Translations under genes and position numbers: made by a program
Shown here: positions 36,791 through 46,630 of the stretch, piece by piece
Numbering within the stretch: position 1 is the first letter of the stretch
How the letters are laid out: each line of letters opens with the position of its first letter
Assembly (NCBI GenBank): GCA_023525715.1
Contig: CM042014.1
Coordinates: 19,695,063-19,759,062 of the forward strand
Direction of reading: 5' to 3'
DNA length: 64,000 bases
Source: Cichorium intybus
Lineage: Eukaryota; Streptophyta; Magnoliopsida; Asterales; Asteraceae
The notes under the pieces: generated by a model
The model's input: the letters and a program-made list of their open reading frames with translations, nothing else
Database searches by the model: none
Told to the model about the DNA's origin: nothing

Positions 36791-38101
36791 CTAGTGATCC
36801 AAAGTAGCTATGTATGTATGCTCGATGTGGTCTACAAGATCCGCAAGAAGTTTTTGGTGAATTCCTTGATTGCGTATTTCGAGAATCAAGTCAGGGCTAA
36901 CTTCTTGTTCGTTTGGGGAATCTGGAACATGTACTGGACATATAGCCCTACCTTCATCCTGGATGATCATGTTGTGTAAAATTAGGCAAGCGTACATGAT
37001 ATCTTTACATCGATCGACATCGACGGACCGTGCAGGCTGTCTGATAATAGCCCATTTTGCTTTTAGAACGCCAAAGGCTCGTTCAACGTCCTTTCTTGCC
37101 GCTTCTTGGGCCGCCTTGAAACGCTTCTTTTTGGGGGTAATAGGGTGTGAAAATGATTTCACAAATGTTGCCCAGTTAGGGTATATCCCATCAACAAGAT
37201 AGTACCCATGCTTGTATTCTTCCCCCTCCAAAACAAATGAACATGATGGTGCTGTACCAAGAATGGTATCATTGAATAGCGGTGATTGGTACAACACATT
37301 TAGATCGTTGTTGCCCCCGGCAACACCAAAATATGAATGCCATATCCACAAATCGTATGATGCTACTGCTTCAAGTATAATTGTAGGATACCTGTGATCA
37401 CCTCTCATGTACTGGCCTCGTAGATACGTTGGACAACTCCGCCAATCCCAATGTGTACAGTCAATGCTACCCAACATACCAGGAAAGCCATGTTTGGCTT
37501 CGTGTGCAGCATACAACAGTTGAATGTCACTGGTTGTTGGTCTACGCATGTATTCTGCACCATATAACTGAACAACACCAGAGCAATAGTTGTAGAGGCT
37601 TTCACGGGAAGTTCGTTCTGACATATTCAGGTATTCATCAAGTGAATCGGGGGTGCTACCGCCCCCCAATTGGCGGATAGCTGATGTGCATTTCTGTAAT
37701 CCAGTGAACCCTTTAACTCCACCGGCATTATAAGTTGTCTGGAAAATTGGATAATTCATTTCCAAGTCTTGAGCAATCCGCAAAAACAGTCGTCTACTCA
37801 TTCGGAACCTATTTCTGAAATTAACATCCCCAAACTTTGAATTGGGGACAAAGTAATCTGCCATAAGCTGCTGCTCAGCAGTTTCTCGATCTCTGTGGAG
37901 AAAAGTTCTATGACGAGGAACGCTAGAACTTGCAGTATTTTGGAACATGAAATGTGCAGCTTCAGCAATAACCGCGATCGTATTCACATCGGTATCGTCA
38001 TCAGACGATGACGATACCAACGGCATAGGTTCATCCAGTAGTTTGCTGTGAACATACGAACCGGAAGAACTGGAAGAATCAGAAGAATCGGAAGAACTCA
38101 T
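36791..38101 (-). CDS. PIF/Harbinger transposase (DDE_Tnp_4)
   Basis: 436 codons, uninterrupted, no intron. The first 45 residues are Ser/Asp-rich. A helix-turn-helix region (FRNRFRMSRRLFLRIAQDLE, residues 95-114) precedes the RNase-H-fold catalytic domain. The three acidic residues are in SIDCTHWDW (Asp214), YLVDGIYPNW (Asp304) and KDVERAFGVLK (Glu340). The closing ACLILHNMIIQDE block is also typical. The transposase cuts and pastes the element at TWA-type sites and needs the Myb-like partner for nuclear import and binding. Length and motifs are normal, so it looks functional. Confidence 0.95.
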   Translation of the reverse strand: MSSSDSSDSSSSSGSYVHSKLLDEPMPLVSSSSDDDTDVNTIAVIAEAAHFMFQNTASSSVPRHRTFLHRDRETAEQQLMADYFVPNSKFGDVNFRNRFRMSRRLFLRIAQDLEMNYPIFQTTYNAGGVKGFTGLQKCTSAIRQLGGGSTPDSLDEYLNMSERTSRESLYNYCSGVVQLYGAEYMRRPTTSDIQLLYAAHEAKHGFPGMLGSIDCTHWDWRSCPTYLRGQYMRGDHRYPTIILEAVASYDLWIWHSYFGVAGGNNDLNVLYQSPLFNDTILGTAPSCSFVLEGEEYKHGYYLVDGIYPNWATFVKSFSHPITPKKKRFKAAQEAARKDVERAFGVLKAKWAIIRQPARSVDVDRCKDIMYACLILHNMIIQDEGRAICPVHVPDSPNEQEVSPDLILEIRNQGIHQKLLADLVDHIEHTYIATLDH

Positions 38102-38217
38102 TTCAATTTAAAATAAATTTGAAATGAGGGTTTTTTTTTGGAAAGGGGAAAATAGAGTTAATGTTGAGAGGAAGAAAGAAGGGTAAAGGTGTGAGTTTTG
38201 AAGGAGTGAAGATGTGG

Positions 38218-38225
38218 TATTTATA
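38218..38225 (-). promoter_or_regulatory. TATA box of the Harbinger transposase gene
   Basis: Minus-strand TATAAATA about 117 bp before the start codon, inside the upstream block shared with the second gene (38102-38340 resembles 39957-40190). Confidence 0.65.
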
Positions 38226-38353
38226 GAGTTGAGGAAAGATAATATTTGGAAGATTAAAATTTTTTTTTTTAAATTAAAGGTGGGATCATCGGCTTCACCA
38301 TCCCACGCCTCACCCATCCGAGCCCGAAACCGCCGAACCCGATGGACACGGGG

Positions 38354-38475
38354 CAGCTTTTCTCTCTCCTCTCACTTCCATTTTCCCCATCTTTCACCAA
38401 TCTTTCACCCATGGAACCAGTACCCACTGAACCCACTGAACCCACAATGCCACATCATATATTTGATATTTAAAT
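38354..38475. repeat. 3'-flank block A' of the Harbinger Myb-like gene
   Basis: Direct copy of 36434-36565. Together with the upstream blocks it shows that the two genes sit in duplicated cassettes. Confidence 0.9.
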
Positions 38476-38648
38476 GTTTTAATTAAATGAATAAATTAAT
38501 TTTAACACTTAATTTAATATTAGAAATAATAATAAAATGCACAAAATTTAAAGAAAATTCAAATTACATTTAATTAAAAAACACACCGGTACAAGAAAAA
38601 AAAAGCCTAAATACGGAAATAAAAATCTTAAAAACGGAAATAAAAATC

Positions 38649-39956
38649 CTAAAGTTCCCACCCATACATTTCTGCAATTTCCTGTTTCTTCCGAAGAACC
38701 AATGCCAATTTTGATCCGGTCAAATGATCATGTGATTTAAGGAAGAATTTTAAATCTTTTTGTTCACGAGACCTTTTGAGCGCTTCGATCTCTTGCTCAA
38801 GGAGGGCCGATTTCCTCGTCAATTCTTCCTCCTGTTTCTCCAAAACAGCCATTTTCTTTGCACGGAGTGTTTCCTTCTTCTGCGCTTCTGCCTCATTAAT
38901 ATTCGCCAGTGCGGATATCTTATCGACGATGGTCTGATAACCATCTGGCATTGATGAAGATCCAGCTACATTTTTCCCTTTTCTTTGCCGGGAATGTGAT
39001 GATGGTTGTGGGGAAGCTTCATCAAGATCGATTGGTTGAGGCGAAAAGTGTGCATCAGAAGGAGAGTTGGTGAATTGGTTGGAGCCGGATGTCTTACTTC
39101 GTTTGGCGGAATGATGTGGGGAATGCATCCCCATTTCTTTGACCGTTTCCCATTTGGCATGCTCTTTGAGTATTTCCCATGCCCCTGTATGTGAGAAACT
39201 GGACCGGTACAATTTCCGGTACTCTGAATGGGTGGCCTGTAAAACATCCGCATCCCCCCTCCCACTGGCACGCATGTTCATTTTATTGTTGTAAATACAA
39301 TTGAACTTATTTACCTTATTTAGCATATCTTTGTACTTGGAGTTGATTTGATGCTTGGTCCGATCGGTACCTGGAATTTGCGCCTGGAAATGTTCCAAAA
39401 CATTCTGCCAGAAAGAGTCGGACCGTTGGGTGTTTCCGCGTTCTTGGTCCTCAGAACAACTAATGTATGCCTTCGCCAAGGCGATCTCCTCCCTCTCCTC
39501 CCAATTTCTGCGTTTTACTCGGTGGGTGTAATTCCTTTTACGCGTAGAGGGTTGTGTCTCTGGGACAACCTCCTCTGCGTCCTCCTGGTCATCTGCATGC
39601 TGCTCCTCCACTTGCTCGTCCTCTTGCTCGTCCTCTTGCGCGTCCTCTTGCTCCTCCACTTGCTCGTCCTCTTGCTCCTCCTCGTTATCCGAGGGTGGAA
39701 TGGTTTCATCACTGGACTCCACTTGGTTACGGAAATGAGAAGTGTCCGGGACGTAGCATTGTTGGAATTGGTTGGGGTATTGTGGAAACTGAGTTTGATA
39801 TTGTTGGAATTGGTTGGGATATTGTGAAAAGTTTTGTTGGAATTGGTTGGGGTATTGTGTGTAACTGTAAATGTGTGGGGATGGGGTTGGGGGAACTTCA
39901 CGGCTCCTGCTTTGTGAGGAACTGCGACGTTTGGATTTACCACGATTTGAATCCAT
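38649..39956 (-). CDS. Harbinger Myb/SANT-like accessory protein (ORF1)
   Basis: 435 codons, uninterrupted. N-terminal basic/Ser-rich start (SNRGKSKRRSSSQSRSRE), then repeated YPNQFQQ units (residues 34-70), then an acidic Glu/Asp/Gln tract (85-140). A Myb/SANT-like trihelix segment follows from RRNWEEREEIALAKAYI through DSFWQNVLEHF to KYKDMLNKVNKFNCIY (about 147-230). The C-terminal region with EKQEEELTRKSALLEQEIEALK is a coiled coil like the NAM-associated domain. In plant PIF/Harbinger elements this protein binds the ends and brings the transposase into the nucleus. Annotation pipelines often miscall such proteins as host transcription factors. Confidence 0.9.
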   Translation of the reverse strand: MDSNRGKSKRRSSSQSRSREVPPTPSPHIYSYTQYPNQFQQNFSQYPNQFQQYQTQFPQYPNQFQQCYVPDTSHFRNQVESSDETIPPSDNEEEQEDEQVEEQEDAQEDEQEDEQVEEQHADDQEDAEEVVPETQPSTRKRNYTHRVKRRNWEEREEIALAKAYISCSEDQERGNTQRSDSFWQNVLEHFQAQIPGTDRTKHQINSKYKDMLNKVNKFNCIYNNKMNMRASGRGDADVLQATHSEYRKLYRSSFSHTGAWEILKEHAKWETVKEMGMHSPHHSAKRSKTSGSNQFTNSPSDAHFSPQPIDLDEASPQPSSHSRQRKGKNVAGSSSMPDGYQTIVDKISALANINEAEAQKKETLRAKKMAVLEKQEEELTRKSALLEQEIEALKRSREQKDLKFFLKSHDHLTGSKLALVLRKKQEIAEMYGWEL

Positions 39957-40063
39957 TTTATAAAAAAAGAGTTTTTTATAAAATAGAGGGCAAAGGGTTT
40001 TTGAGAGAAAATGAGAGAAGAAAGAAGGGTGAAGGTGTGATTTGTGAAGGAGTGGAGGTGTGG

Positions 40064-40071
40064 TATTTATA
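40064..40071 (-). promoter_or_regulatory. TATA box of the Harbinger Myb-like gene
   Basis: Minus-strand TATAAATA about 108 bp before the start codon, in the same sequence context as the transposase TATA box. Confidence 0.65.
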
Positions 40072-40621
40072 GGGATGAGGGGAATGTAATTTTTTAATTA
40101 TTAAATTTTTTTTTTTATAAAAGTGGCTGGGATCATCGGGTTCACCATCGTCCCTCACCCGCCACATTGCCGAAACCGCCGAACCCGCAAGGAGGAGGGG
40201 TAGCGGTACCGGAGGTACCGGCGGTACCGGCGGTACCGCCCCCATCCCGTGCCAATCTTTCGCCCAGCCCGATACTACTCCGTCCACCCTAATAGTTTTA
40301 ACAACTAAATCAATAAAAGTAACACTTTTCAAGAGTTTCTTCAATTGTAGTCTAGTATAATTATATAAATCAATAAGACAATTTTAATCTATTGATTTAT
40401 ACAATTATATAACTCTCTTTTTCTTGGGAGTCTCTTCTAAGATGAAAATTTAGGAGTTTCCTCCATTACTAAAAATGTAATATAAATTGATACACTTTAA
40501 GCAATTCAAACTTTATGGTGACAATTTATCGTAAACTAATATATGATAATTGAATCGTCTGGAAGTCCGAGCACCTTTAGTACCCGAACGCAGCCTTCGC
40601 ACCAAGCAATATAAAAATATA

Positions 40622-41310
40622 GAGTAAATTACACTTTTGGTCCCCGTCGTTTGGGAAAACTAACAGATTGGTCCCAAGTACGCCATTTCCACGTTCATGG
40701 TCACTTACGCTTCGAAAAACCAACAAAAAGGTCCCTCCCGTCGTTACCGTTTGGTTAAAATCGTCAAACCCCCACATGTGCCGGTCACGTGGGGGTATTT
40801 CCGTCCATTACCACGAGCATCACTCACAACTTATTAATAACGGTAAAGCTGCTTTCGTACTCTCCAAATGTCAAACATATTCAACACACACATTTGGTGC
40901 GGTACATCTCGAAGAAGCAACGAAGAAACCATGGTCGTATGCATATGTGGGACGCAGGCGAGTCTGTGCACATCTTGGACAAATCTTAATCCAGGCAGAA
41001 GATTTTGGCAATGTAGTAGGTGTGGATTTGTTGGCTGGTCCGACCCTCCAATGTGTCGAAGATCGATGATGATCATTCTCGACTTGTTGCAGGGGAGGCG
41101 GATGCATCTGGAGGAAATAGCTAGACTTGAAGATGAACCCAGGGTTGCTCGATGGTACAAAATGGTGGTTGTTGTGTCCTGGATGTTCTTCATCATCTAC
41201 TGGATGTTTACCACCTTTGAGTAGGTTTGGGGTTAAATGTGTTCGTTTTGTATAAGTTCATGGGTGTTGTAGTTTTTCCAAACCACAGGGACCAAAAGTG
41301 TAACTTACTC
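40622..41310. mobile_element. small MULE carrying a GRF zinc-finger frame
   Basis: 689 bp with inverted ends GAGTAAATTACACTTTTGG (left) and GAGTAAGTTACACTTTTGG (right, reversed), related to the Pack-MULE ends at 33041. The flanking 9-mers AAAAATATA and TAAAATATG agree at seven of nine positions, an aged target duplication. No transposase inside; the middle holds the frame at 40868-41224. Confidence 0.75.
40868..41224 (+). CDS. GRF-type zinc-finger membrane protein inside a MULE
   Basis: 118 codons. Residues 25-63 fit the zf-GRF pattern: CICG, then SWTNLNPGRRFWQC, then CGFVGWSDPPMC. A short charged helix (LEEIARLEDEPRVARW) precedes a hydrophobic C-terminal segment (about 99-115) that could span a membrane. 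GRF zinc fingers bind single-stranded nucleic acid in APE2, NEIL3 and TOP3A; small plant proteins with GRF plus a C-terminal membrane segment are common and mostly uncharacterised. It lies within terminal inverted repeats, so it is either captured cargo or an element-encoded gene. The intact frame argues against long decay. Confidence 0.6.
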   Translation: MSNIFNTHIWCGTSRRSNEETMVVCICGTQASLCTSWTNLNPGRRFWQCSRCGFVGWSDPPMCRRSMMIILDLLQGRRMHLEEIARLEDEPRVARWYKMVVVVSWMFFIIYWMFTTFE

Positions 41311-41437
41311 TAAAATATGTTACTGTATTATTGTATACAGAAAAAGTAGAATTATCATATATAACTTCAATCATTTTATTAAATGAACCTTCGGTTTAGT
41401 ATTATTTTTACGCAAACTAATCTTAAACGAGTGGGAC

Positions 41438-41455
41438 CCCGTGCTCCGCACGGGT
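41438..41455 (-). other. hairpin at the Helitron 3' end
   Basis: Palindrome CCCGTGC / GCACGGG with a four-base loop, 10-12 bases inside the proposed terminus, the position where Helitron termination hairpins lie. Confidence 0.65.
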
Positions 41456-41705
41456 CCGTTTGTTTCTCGTTTGAAAAGCCGCCTTACTAATCCGTTTTGC
41501 CTTCAGCATCTTCTCCCGGTTCCCATAAAAGCTTAAATCATCTAACAAAGATGTTTTTGCAGAATAGCTCTTGAAAATTTCAAGCATTTCCAAACTTGTT
41601 TTAAACCAACCTAAAAAAACCCATAATTTATTAATTCAATATTAAAGGAATAACAAAAAATCACCAATAAATACAAAGTTAAAAAAAAAAAGAAAAAGAG
41701 AAAAG

Positions 41706-42229
41706 AGGATACCTCTTGAGTGTCTCTAGTATAAGTAGGCCTATTGTCATTATTTTCAAGAAGTATGTGTCGCAAAAGTGTGTTAGGAACATCTTTCACA
41801 ACATGCCATTTAATAGAAAAAAACCGTTCCATTTATCAAGCTGCCAAAAAACCATGTTCTTTTCATAATCAACAGGTCCAATCATTTCAGCCACACCCAT
41901 AAATTGGCCACTGCCATTAACCTGAAAAAAATTAAAGTTTTAAATAATAATTTGACTAAACAATCAAACAATTAGAAAGTGGGCCCCTTACTGAAAAGAA
42001 GAGAAAAATGTTGGTTTTTCCTTCAGATTCACGATAAGCAGCGTCTAAGTTCTTGTTGCCATTAGGTGTACTTGACCAAACATCATATTTAATGCACTTG
42101 TGAACATCATCTTCACTGTATGATTTGATTACATAAAACTTGGCATGATCATACTTTGTTTAAAATTCTTCAAGATTGTATTTTTCACATCTCAATGACA
42201 TTCCCACTTTTCAATCCTCAAAATGCAAA
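41706..42229 (-). pseudogene. YTH-domain (ECT family) gene fragment
   Basis: Three pieces on the minus strand. The first (about 42229-42003) reads KYNLEEF, an in-frame stop, then AKFYVIKSYSEDDVHKCIKY and DVWSSTPNGNKNLDAAYRES. The second (about 41926-41861) reads VNGSGQFMGVAEMIGPVDY. The third (to about 41706) reads [20 protein letters not shown]. These are consecutive parts of the YTH fold that reads m6A in mRNA. The second tryptophan of the aromatic cage lies in a decayed stretch. One stop and a one-base frameshift before IKWHVV make it non-functional. Confidence 0.85.
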
Positions 42230-42293
42230 TTTACACCTTGTGACCTCGGACCGCAAATGAAAGTAGGTTGCTATTTATAAGATTGAAATGAAC

Positions 42294-43042
42294 CTGTGTT
42301 CCAAATGATTTCAATAGGTTTCCTCTTTCCTTCTCCATTAAAGCACGAGCTCGTCAAAAGTTTTTTGCAGCTCTGGATAATGTACTACCACTTGTGCACG
42401 TGTTCTCAACACCATATTTTCTGCTATCTTCGGACAATTTAGTCCCTGTTTAAAAAAATTATTTCATGTGAATTTACAATTTACAACATCATTAACAAAT
42501 ATATGTGTGCATATATACATGTATATGTATGAGCACATGTGCATATATGTGTGCATATATGCATATATGCATATATGTATGTGTATATGTGCATAAATAT
42601 GTGTGCAAGTATCCTTCAACACCACGAACAATTACCCTTTGGAAATGCTGAAAGTGGAAACGGAGCACTCTAATGATGAATATGAAAAAATTAATTTTAT
42701 ATTAAAAAAAGTTTTAAAGATTATGTTCCATTGAGTTTCATGAAATTTATGACCATAAACCCTATACAAAAACTTGTGTAAACAACATTGTTATATCCCA
42801 CATTGTTTTATTTTTTGGGTGGGACAAAAAATTGAAACTTTTGTCTCATTGACATGAGATTGAGGATGATGAGGGCATTTACGTAATTTGCACAAACCAA
42901 AAGGAGGGTGAAAAGAAACCTTGGCAGCACGTGTAGATATGTATAACTTCTCAAGTTTCTCATGAAGTCTCAATTCTGCTTCATCTGTAACAACATTATC
43001 TGAACCTCCATAACCACCACCACCAAACTGCTTCAAAACCGC
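42294..43042 (-). pseudogene. SH3P (SH3 domain-containing protein) gene fragment
   Basis: Two exons of the N-terminal BAR-like region. 43042-42920 reads AVLKQFGGGGYGG through HEKLEKLYISTRAAK, exactly 41 codons with good splice sites. 42445-42294 reads TKLSEDSRKYGVENTCTSG to LMEKERGNLLKSFGTQ but has an in-frame TGA at 42354-42356. The exon normally lying between them (DIVRGVEG region) and the SH3 domain are missing. Plant SH3Ps act in clathrin-coated vesicle traffic and autophagosome formation; this copy cannot. Confidence 0.88.
42499..42606. repeat. TATGTGCA-type minisatellite
   Basis: Imperfect tandem array of ATATGTGC and ATATGCAT words inside the SH3P remnant intron. Confidence 0.7.
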
Positions 43043-43070
43043 CTGTGAGTAAAATATAATATTATTATTT

Positions 43071-43424
43071 GGGTTAAATACAAAGGATTAGCAACATTCT
43101 TTAATTTATTTGTTTATTATAGCATCCTACTTTTGTTTTTTTTCTATTATAGCATTGTAATTTGAAAAATCTACCCAATTATAGCAATGTCATCCAAATA
43201 CAAAACTGTTTTCACTGCTATAATTGGGTGGATTCTTCCAAGTACAATGTCCTAAAAAGTAAAAAACTTGAAAGTGAAAAGCTATAATTGGTGGTGTTTG
43301 GAAGTACGATGGCTTGTAAGTTAAATAATAGAAAGTGGAATGTTGTAATAGGAAAAAAATGAAAGTAGGATGATATAATACAGAAACATGGAAGTATGTT
43401 GCTATTTCTTGAATTTAGCCCTTA
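43071..43424. mobile_element. MITE of the GAAATAGCAAC family inside the Helitron
   Basis: Ends are GGGTTAAATACAAAGGATTAGCAAC (shortened here) on the left and, reversed, GGGCTAAATTCAAGAAAT on the right, so both termini are intact. TTATT-type sequence flanks both sides, a possible target duplication. It is the best-preserved of the three copies in the window. Confidence 0.65.
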
Positions 43425-43439
43425 TTGTTTTGATCATGG

Positions 43440-43690
43440 ACGGAGATGATAAAGAGCAAGGAAGAACCACTGAAGTTCTTTCTAAGGATCGAACTACGAA
43501 TCATACATTTGCAGAAAGACTCGACAACTATCAGCTTTAAAGAGCAAGCAAGAACCACTGAAGTTCTTAGGTGGGTCCCAATGAGTACCGTCTTTACCAG
43601 TATTAGTATGATAGGATACGATGAAGTTGTTCTCACTAAGCATATCCCCATGTATAAATCCATCGAAAAAAACGTACCAAAGTTTGGGAA
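43440..43690 (-). pseudogene. unrecognised coding fragment fused after the cyclin box
   Basis: The cyclin frame runs without a stop into about 65 residues that are not cyclin: WYVFFDGFIHGDMLSENNF, YHTNTGKDGTHWDPPKNFSG and KADSCRVFLQMYDS. They look like real protein but I do not recognise the family. A 25-bp direct repeat (core AAGAACCACTGAAGTTCTT) at 43461-43479 and 43549-43567 covers the PKNFSG coding part. It may be a fourth captured gene. Confidence 0.45.
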
Positions 43691-44763
43691 AATTGCAGGT
43701 TATACCAAGCAATTGGAGTCTTCTTTTTCCAATGTTTTTTTTAGAAAGATAGTGATCAATGAGGGCAACTGTTAGGTAAAATGTTTCTGAATTCTTCACA
43801 AACCTAAATTCATACACCAAAATAACATATATATAATTTATGGTAGAAAATGGAATTTACTAAAGCATAAAATGTTTATGAATTAATCTAACCTCCACAA
43901 GCCAATCAATAAGAATACTATGCATTTCTTGTGTGATTTCTTGCTGCACTGTTTTCATAAAATCAACAGAATGCCGCCACTTAAGCTGTGAAAAAGGTAC
44001 TTCAGAATAGCAAAAGAATACGATTTGCTTTTTTGGGAAACAAAGAAAATGTACTAGTTTTCTTGAAGTTTGGTTGATTGTTTTAGATATATTTTATAAA
44101 AATATAGACAAAGGAGGTTATTAACTGATGAAGGGAAGTCAACAGCTATTCAGACCTCTGCTGTGCCTAAATTGTTATATACTTCTGTAGCATATAAGCT
44201 GCACATTTGTGGACGATTGTGTTTAGAATCAATGTCGATAATGGATTCATCATTTGAGCCTTTTGTTGTTTTTCCTTGAGGGTCCACACAAACAGATGGT
44301 GCCACTACCACCCTATCATTCGTCTTGGAAGTACATCTTTTAATCTCGTTGCTAATCTGACAGCAAAATACATTATGTTGTTTAGTATGTTGTATTGTTT
44401 TTAAAATGAAAAATTGGTATAAATATGTACCTGGATTTTAATTCCATCGGCGACTTTTATGTCCGAATGGTTAAAGGGATTGTTGGTGATTTCTTTGAGA
44501 ACAGCCCTTCTTTTGGATTGGACAATAGGGGCAACATCAGTAGCAGATTTGTTGTTATCTGATGAGGTTCTTTTGGTCTTTGGTTGAAGTTGAAGGGTGT
44601 GTTTGTGATCTTGTTTTGTTACAGGGTGTAATGGTGGCAAAACCCCTGATACTCCTAAAGCTTTAGCACGTGCTCTAGTGACCCGTGCAGGAGCACATTG
44701 GTAATTAGCAACAGGTACATTTTCTTTATTCATGTCTGTTTGCCTTGAAGAAGAGTGGTGCAT
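43691..44763 (-). pseudogene. A-type cyclin (CYCA) gene fragment
   Basis: Exons 44763-44431, 44356-44156, 43985-43893 and from about 43820. The first gives the N-terminal tail MHHSSSRQTDMNKENVPVAN with TRARAKALGVSG and SKRRAVLKEITN, as in CYCA2 proteins. The second ends in PQMCSLYATEVYNNLGTAE. The third gives the cyclin-box start MHSILIDWLVE. The fourth gives ETFYLTVALIDHYLS and KRRLQLLGITC, then similarity stops. The expected acceptor AG before the fourth exon is missing, and the second cyclin fold is absent. A-type cyclins drive S and G2/M phase CDKs; this truncated copy should not, though its open 5' frame could yield a tail-only peptide. Confidence 0.88.
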
Positions 44764-44838
44764 TGTGTTAGATTTACTTGCTTCCCATGAATTCTGCAGG
44801 TAAAGCGTTCATATTTAGCGTTATGTAATTTCATCAAA

Positions 44839-45162
<324 letters not shown>

Positions 45163-46190
45163 AATTCAGGGAAAAAACCTTAACAGATGTGATTTTCAAA
45201 TAGAAGTTCCATGATGATGCTTGATTTTTGTTGGTAGGTGATGAGATAGGAGATTGGAGAAGGTGATACCACGGTATCACTGTCTACCGCACACACCAAA
45301 CTTGCAGACTCCTATCTGATCACCATCGGATGTGACTCTCATCGGAGAAGACAAATAAAGTGCAAGAGACCACCATTTTTTCCTATATCATCATCCCATC
45401 ATCACCGGTTCAGTTTTTTCACTTGTTTTCTCACTTTCAGGTGGGTTCGTTGCATCCATAAGGAACCCACGACCACGGCCGCTTTATCACCCAACACTCG
45501 TCGCCGCCACCGGAAAATCGTGGTCATCATGGGTGTCTTAAGTTCTAATTACAGACATAAATCCAAAGGAAATGGTGAAATAACCTAGTTTACGGATATG
45601 AGTTGTGGAAAGGAATATAAGCCGGAATTGAAGAAAATAAATGTACTCCAAACCCTGATTTCTAGGGTTTGTCGCAAAAATCAAATCGGTATCCCAAATT
45701 AGCGACATGTATATGCAATTGTAATTACTTACGGCTTATGAAATCGTGAAGGAAACTCGAGACCGACAACGAAGAACACAGGAACTCTCTGATAGCAAAG
45801 ATGAGTGTGAGATTCTTGAATTATAAAAAACAAACATTCTCGTTCGGCTCTTGGAATCACATCGACCGGTGGAGATGTAGGAGATCTTTCTCTTATAGCG
45901 CTGTTGGAATCACATCGCGTAGCCGGAGCTCATCGTTTTCCAGCAGAGTTGCAAGGGAGGAGCGAAGGAGCAAGCGGTGATGGCGGATTAGAGGATTGAG
46001 GAGGTGGGTCGGTAAACGGTGGAGAAGACGCAAGACGAAGAAAGTGTAAAAGAAATAAGCCAGAGGGAACACGTGTGCAAGGAATGCAGAGAGAATCCGA
46101 ATAGCAGCCCAAAAAACCCAAACAACGGCGTGACAACCCGAAAAAAAAACCCACAGGTAACGTTCCTAAAAAATACGCTTTTTAATAAAT
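45163..46190 (-). other. 5' part of the Helitron-like unit, no clear coding
   Basis: GC-richer than its surroundings. A 74-codon frame at 45930-46154 is proline- and leucine-rich without a recognised domain; it may be untranslated leader of the captured cyclin gene. Confidence 0.45.
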
Positions 46191-46193
46191 AGA

Positions 46194-46630
46194 TGAATAT
46201 TCTCTAATGCATACAAACAATTCATTGCCAAAAAAAACCCTACAAAATTCTACCTTTGTCGCTTTGTTCTATATCGGAAATGCCATAATTTGTGTGTATG
46301 TTTAATTATCACATATATTTTAGGAAAGTTCAATTGTAAAAGTTTAAAAGTGAAGTTCACATTCAAACAAAATTTTAAATGAAAACATAGAATTTGAGAA
46401 GGGTGATGGATTTTGTAATATAAGTGAAAAAAAAAAAAACAAAAATGAACAAAACTTTTGACCATTTTACAAAAGCAAAAAAAAAAAAAAAAAAAACAAA
46501 CAAACAACCATTTTAACCATAAATTTCGCAGATAAATTACGAATTTTGCAGATGCCATCTGCAAAACTTTTGGACCCAACATTTTTTTGGTATAAAACTT
46601 TATTTTTTGAGGACTTTTTATTTCCATATG
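46194..46630. other. spacer, no gene seen
   Basis: AT-rich with poly-A/T runs near 46427-46500. Nothing recognised. Confidence 0.5.

Larger units (their letters stand above)
36385..40289 (-). mobile_element. PIF/Harbinger transposon, apparently complete
   Basis: 3905 bp flanked by TAA on both sides (36382-36384 and 40290-40292), the Harbinger target preference. The outer ends are GGGTGGGGGGAGCAG on the left and, reversed, GGGTGGACGGAGTAG on the right. It encodes both proteins an autonomous member needs, transposase (36791-38101) and a Myb-like partner (38649-39956), both uninterrupted and both on the minus strand. Each frame has its own copy of an upstream and a downstream flank. Confidence 0.92.

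Noticed and set aside
39348..40072. Plus-strand frames rich in Leu, Val, Pro and Arg
   Set aside because: They are shadows of the acidic and Gln-rich tract of the Harbinger Myb-like gene on the opposite strand.
45930..46154. 74-codon minus-strand frame
   Set aside because: Low-complexity Pro/Ser/Leu composition near the Helitron 5' end; more likely leader sequence.
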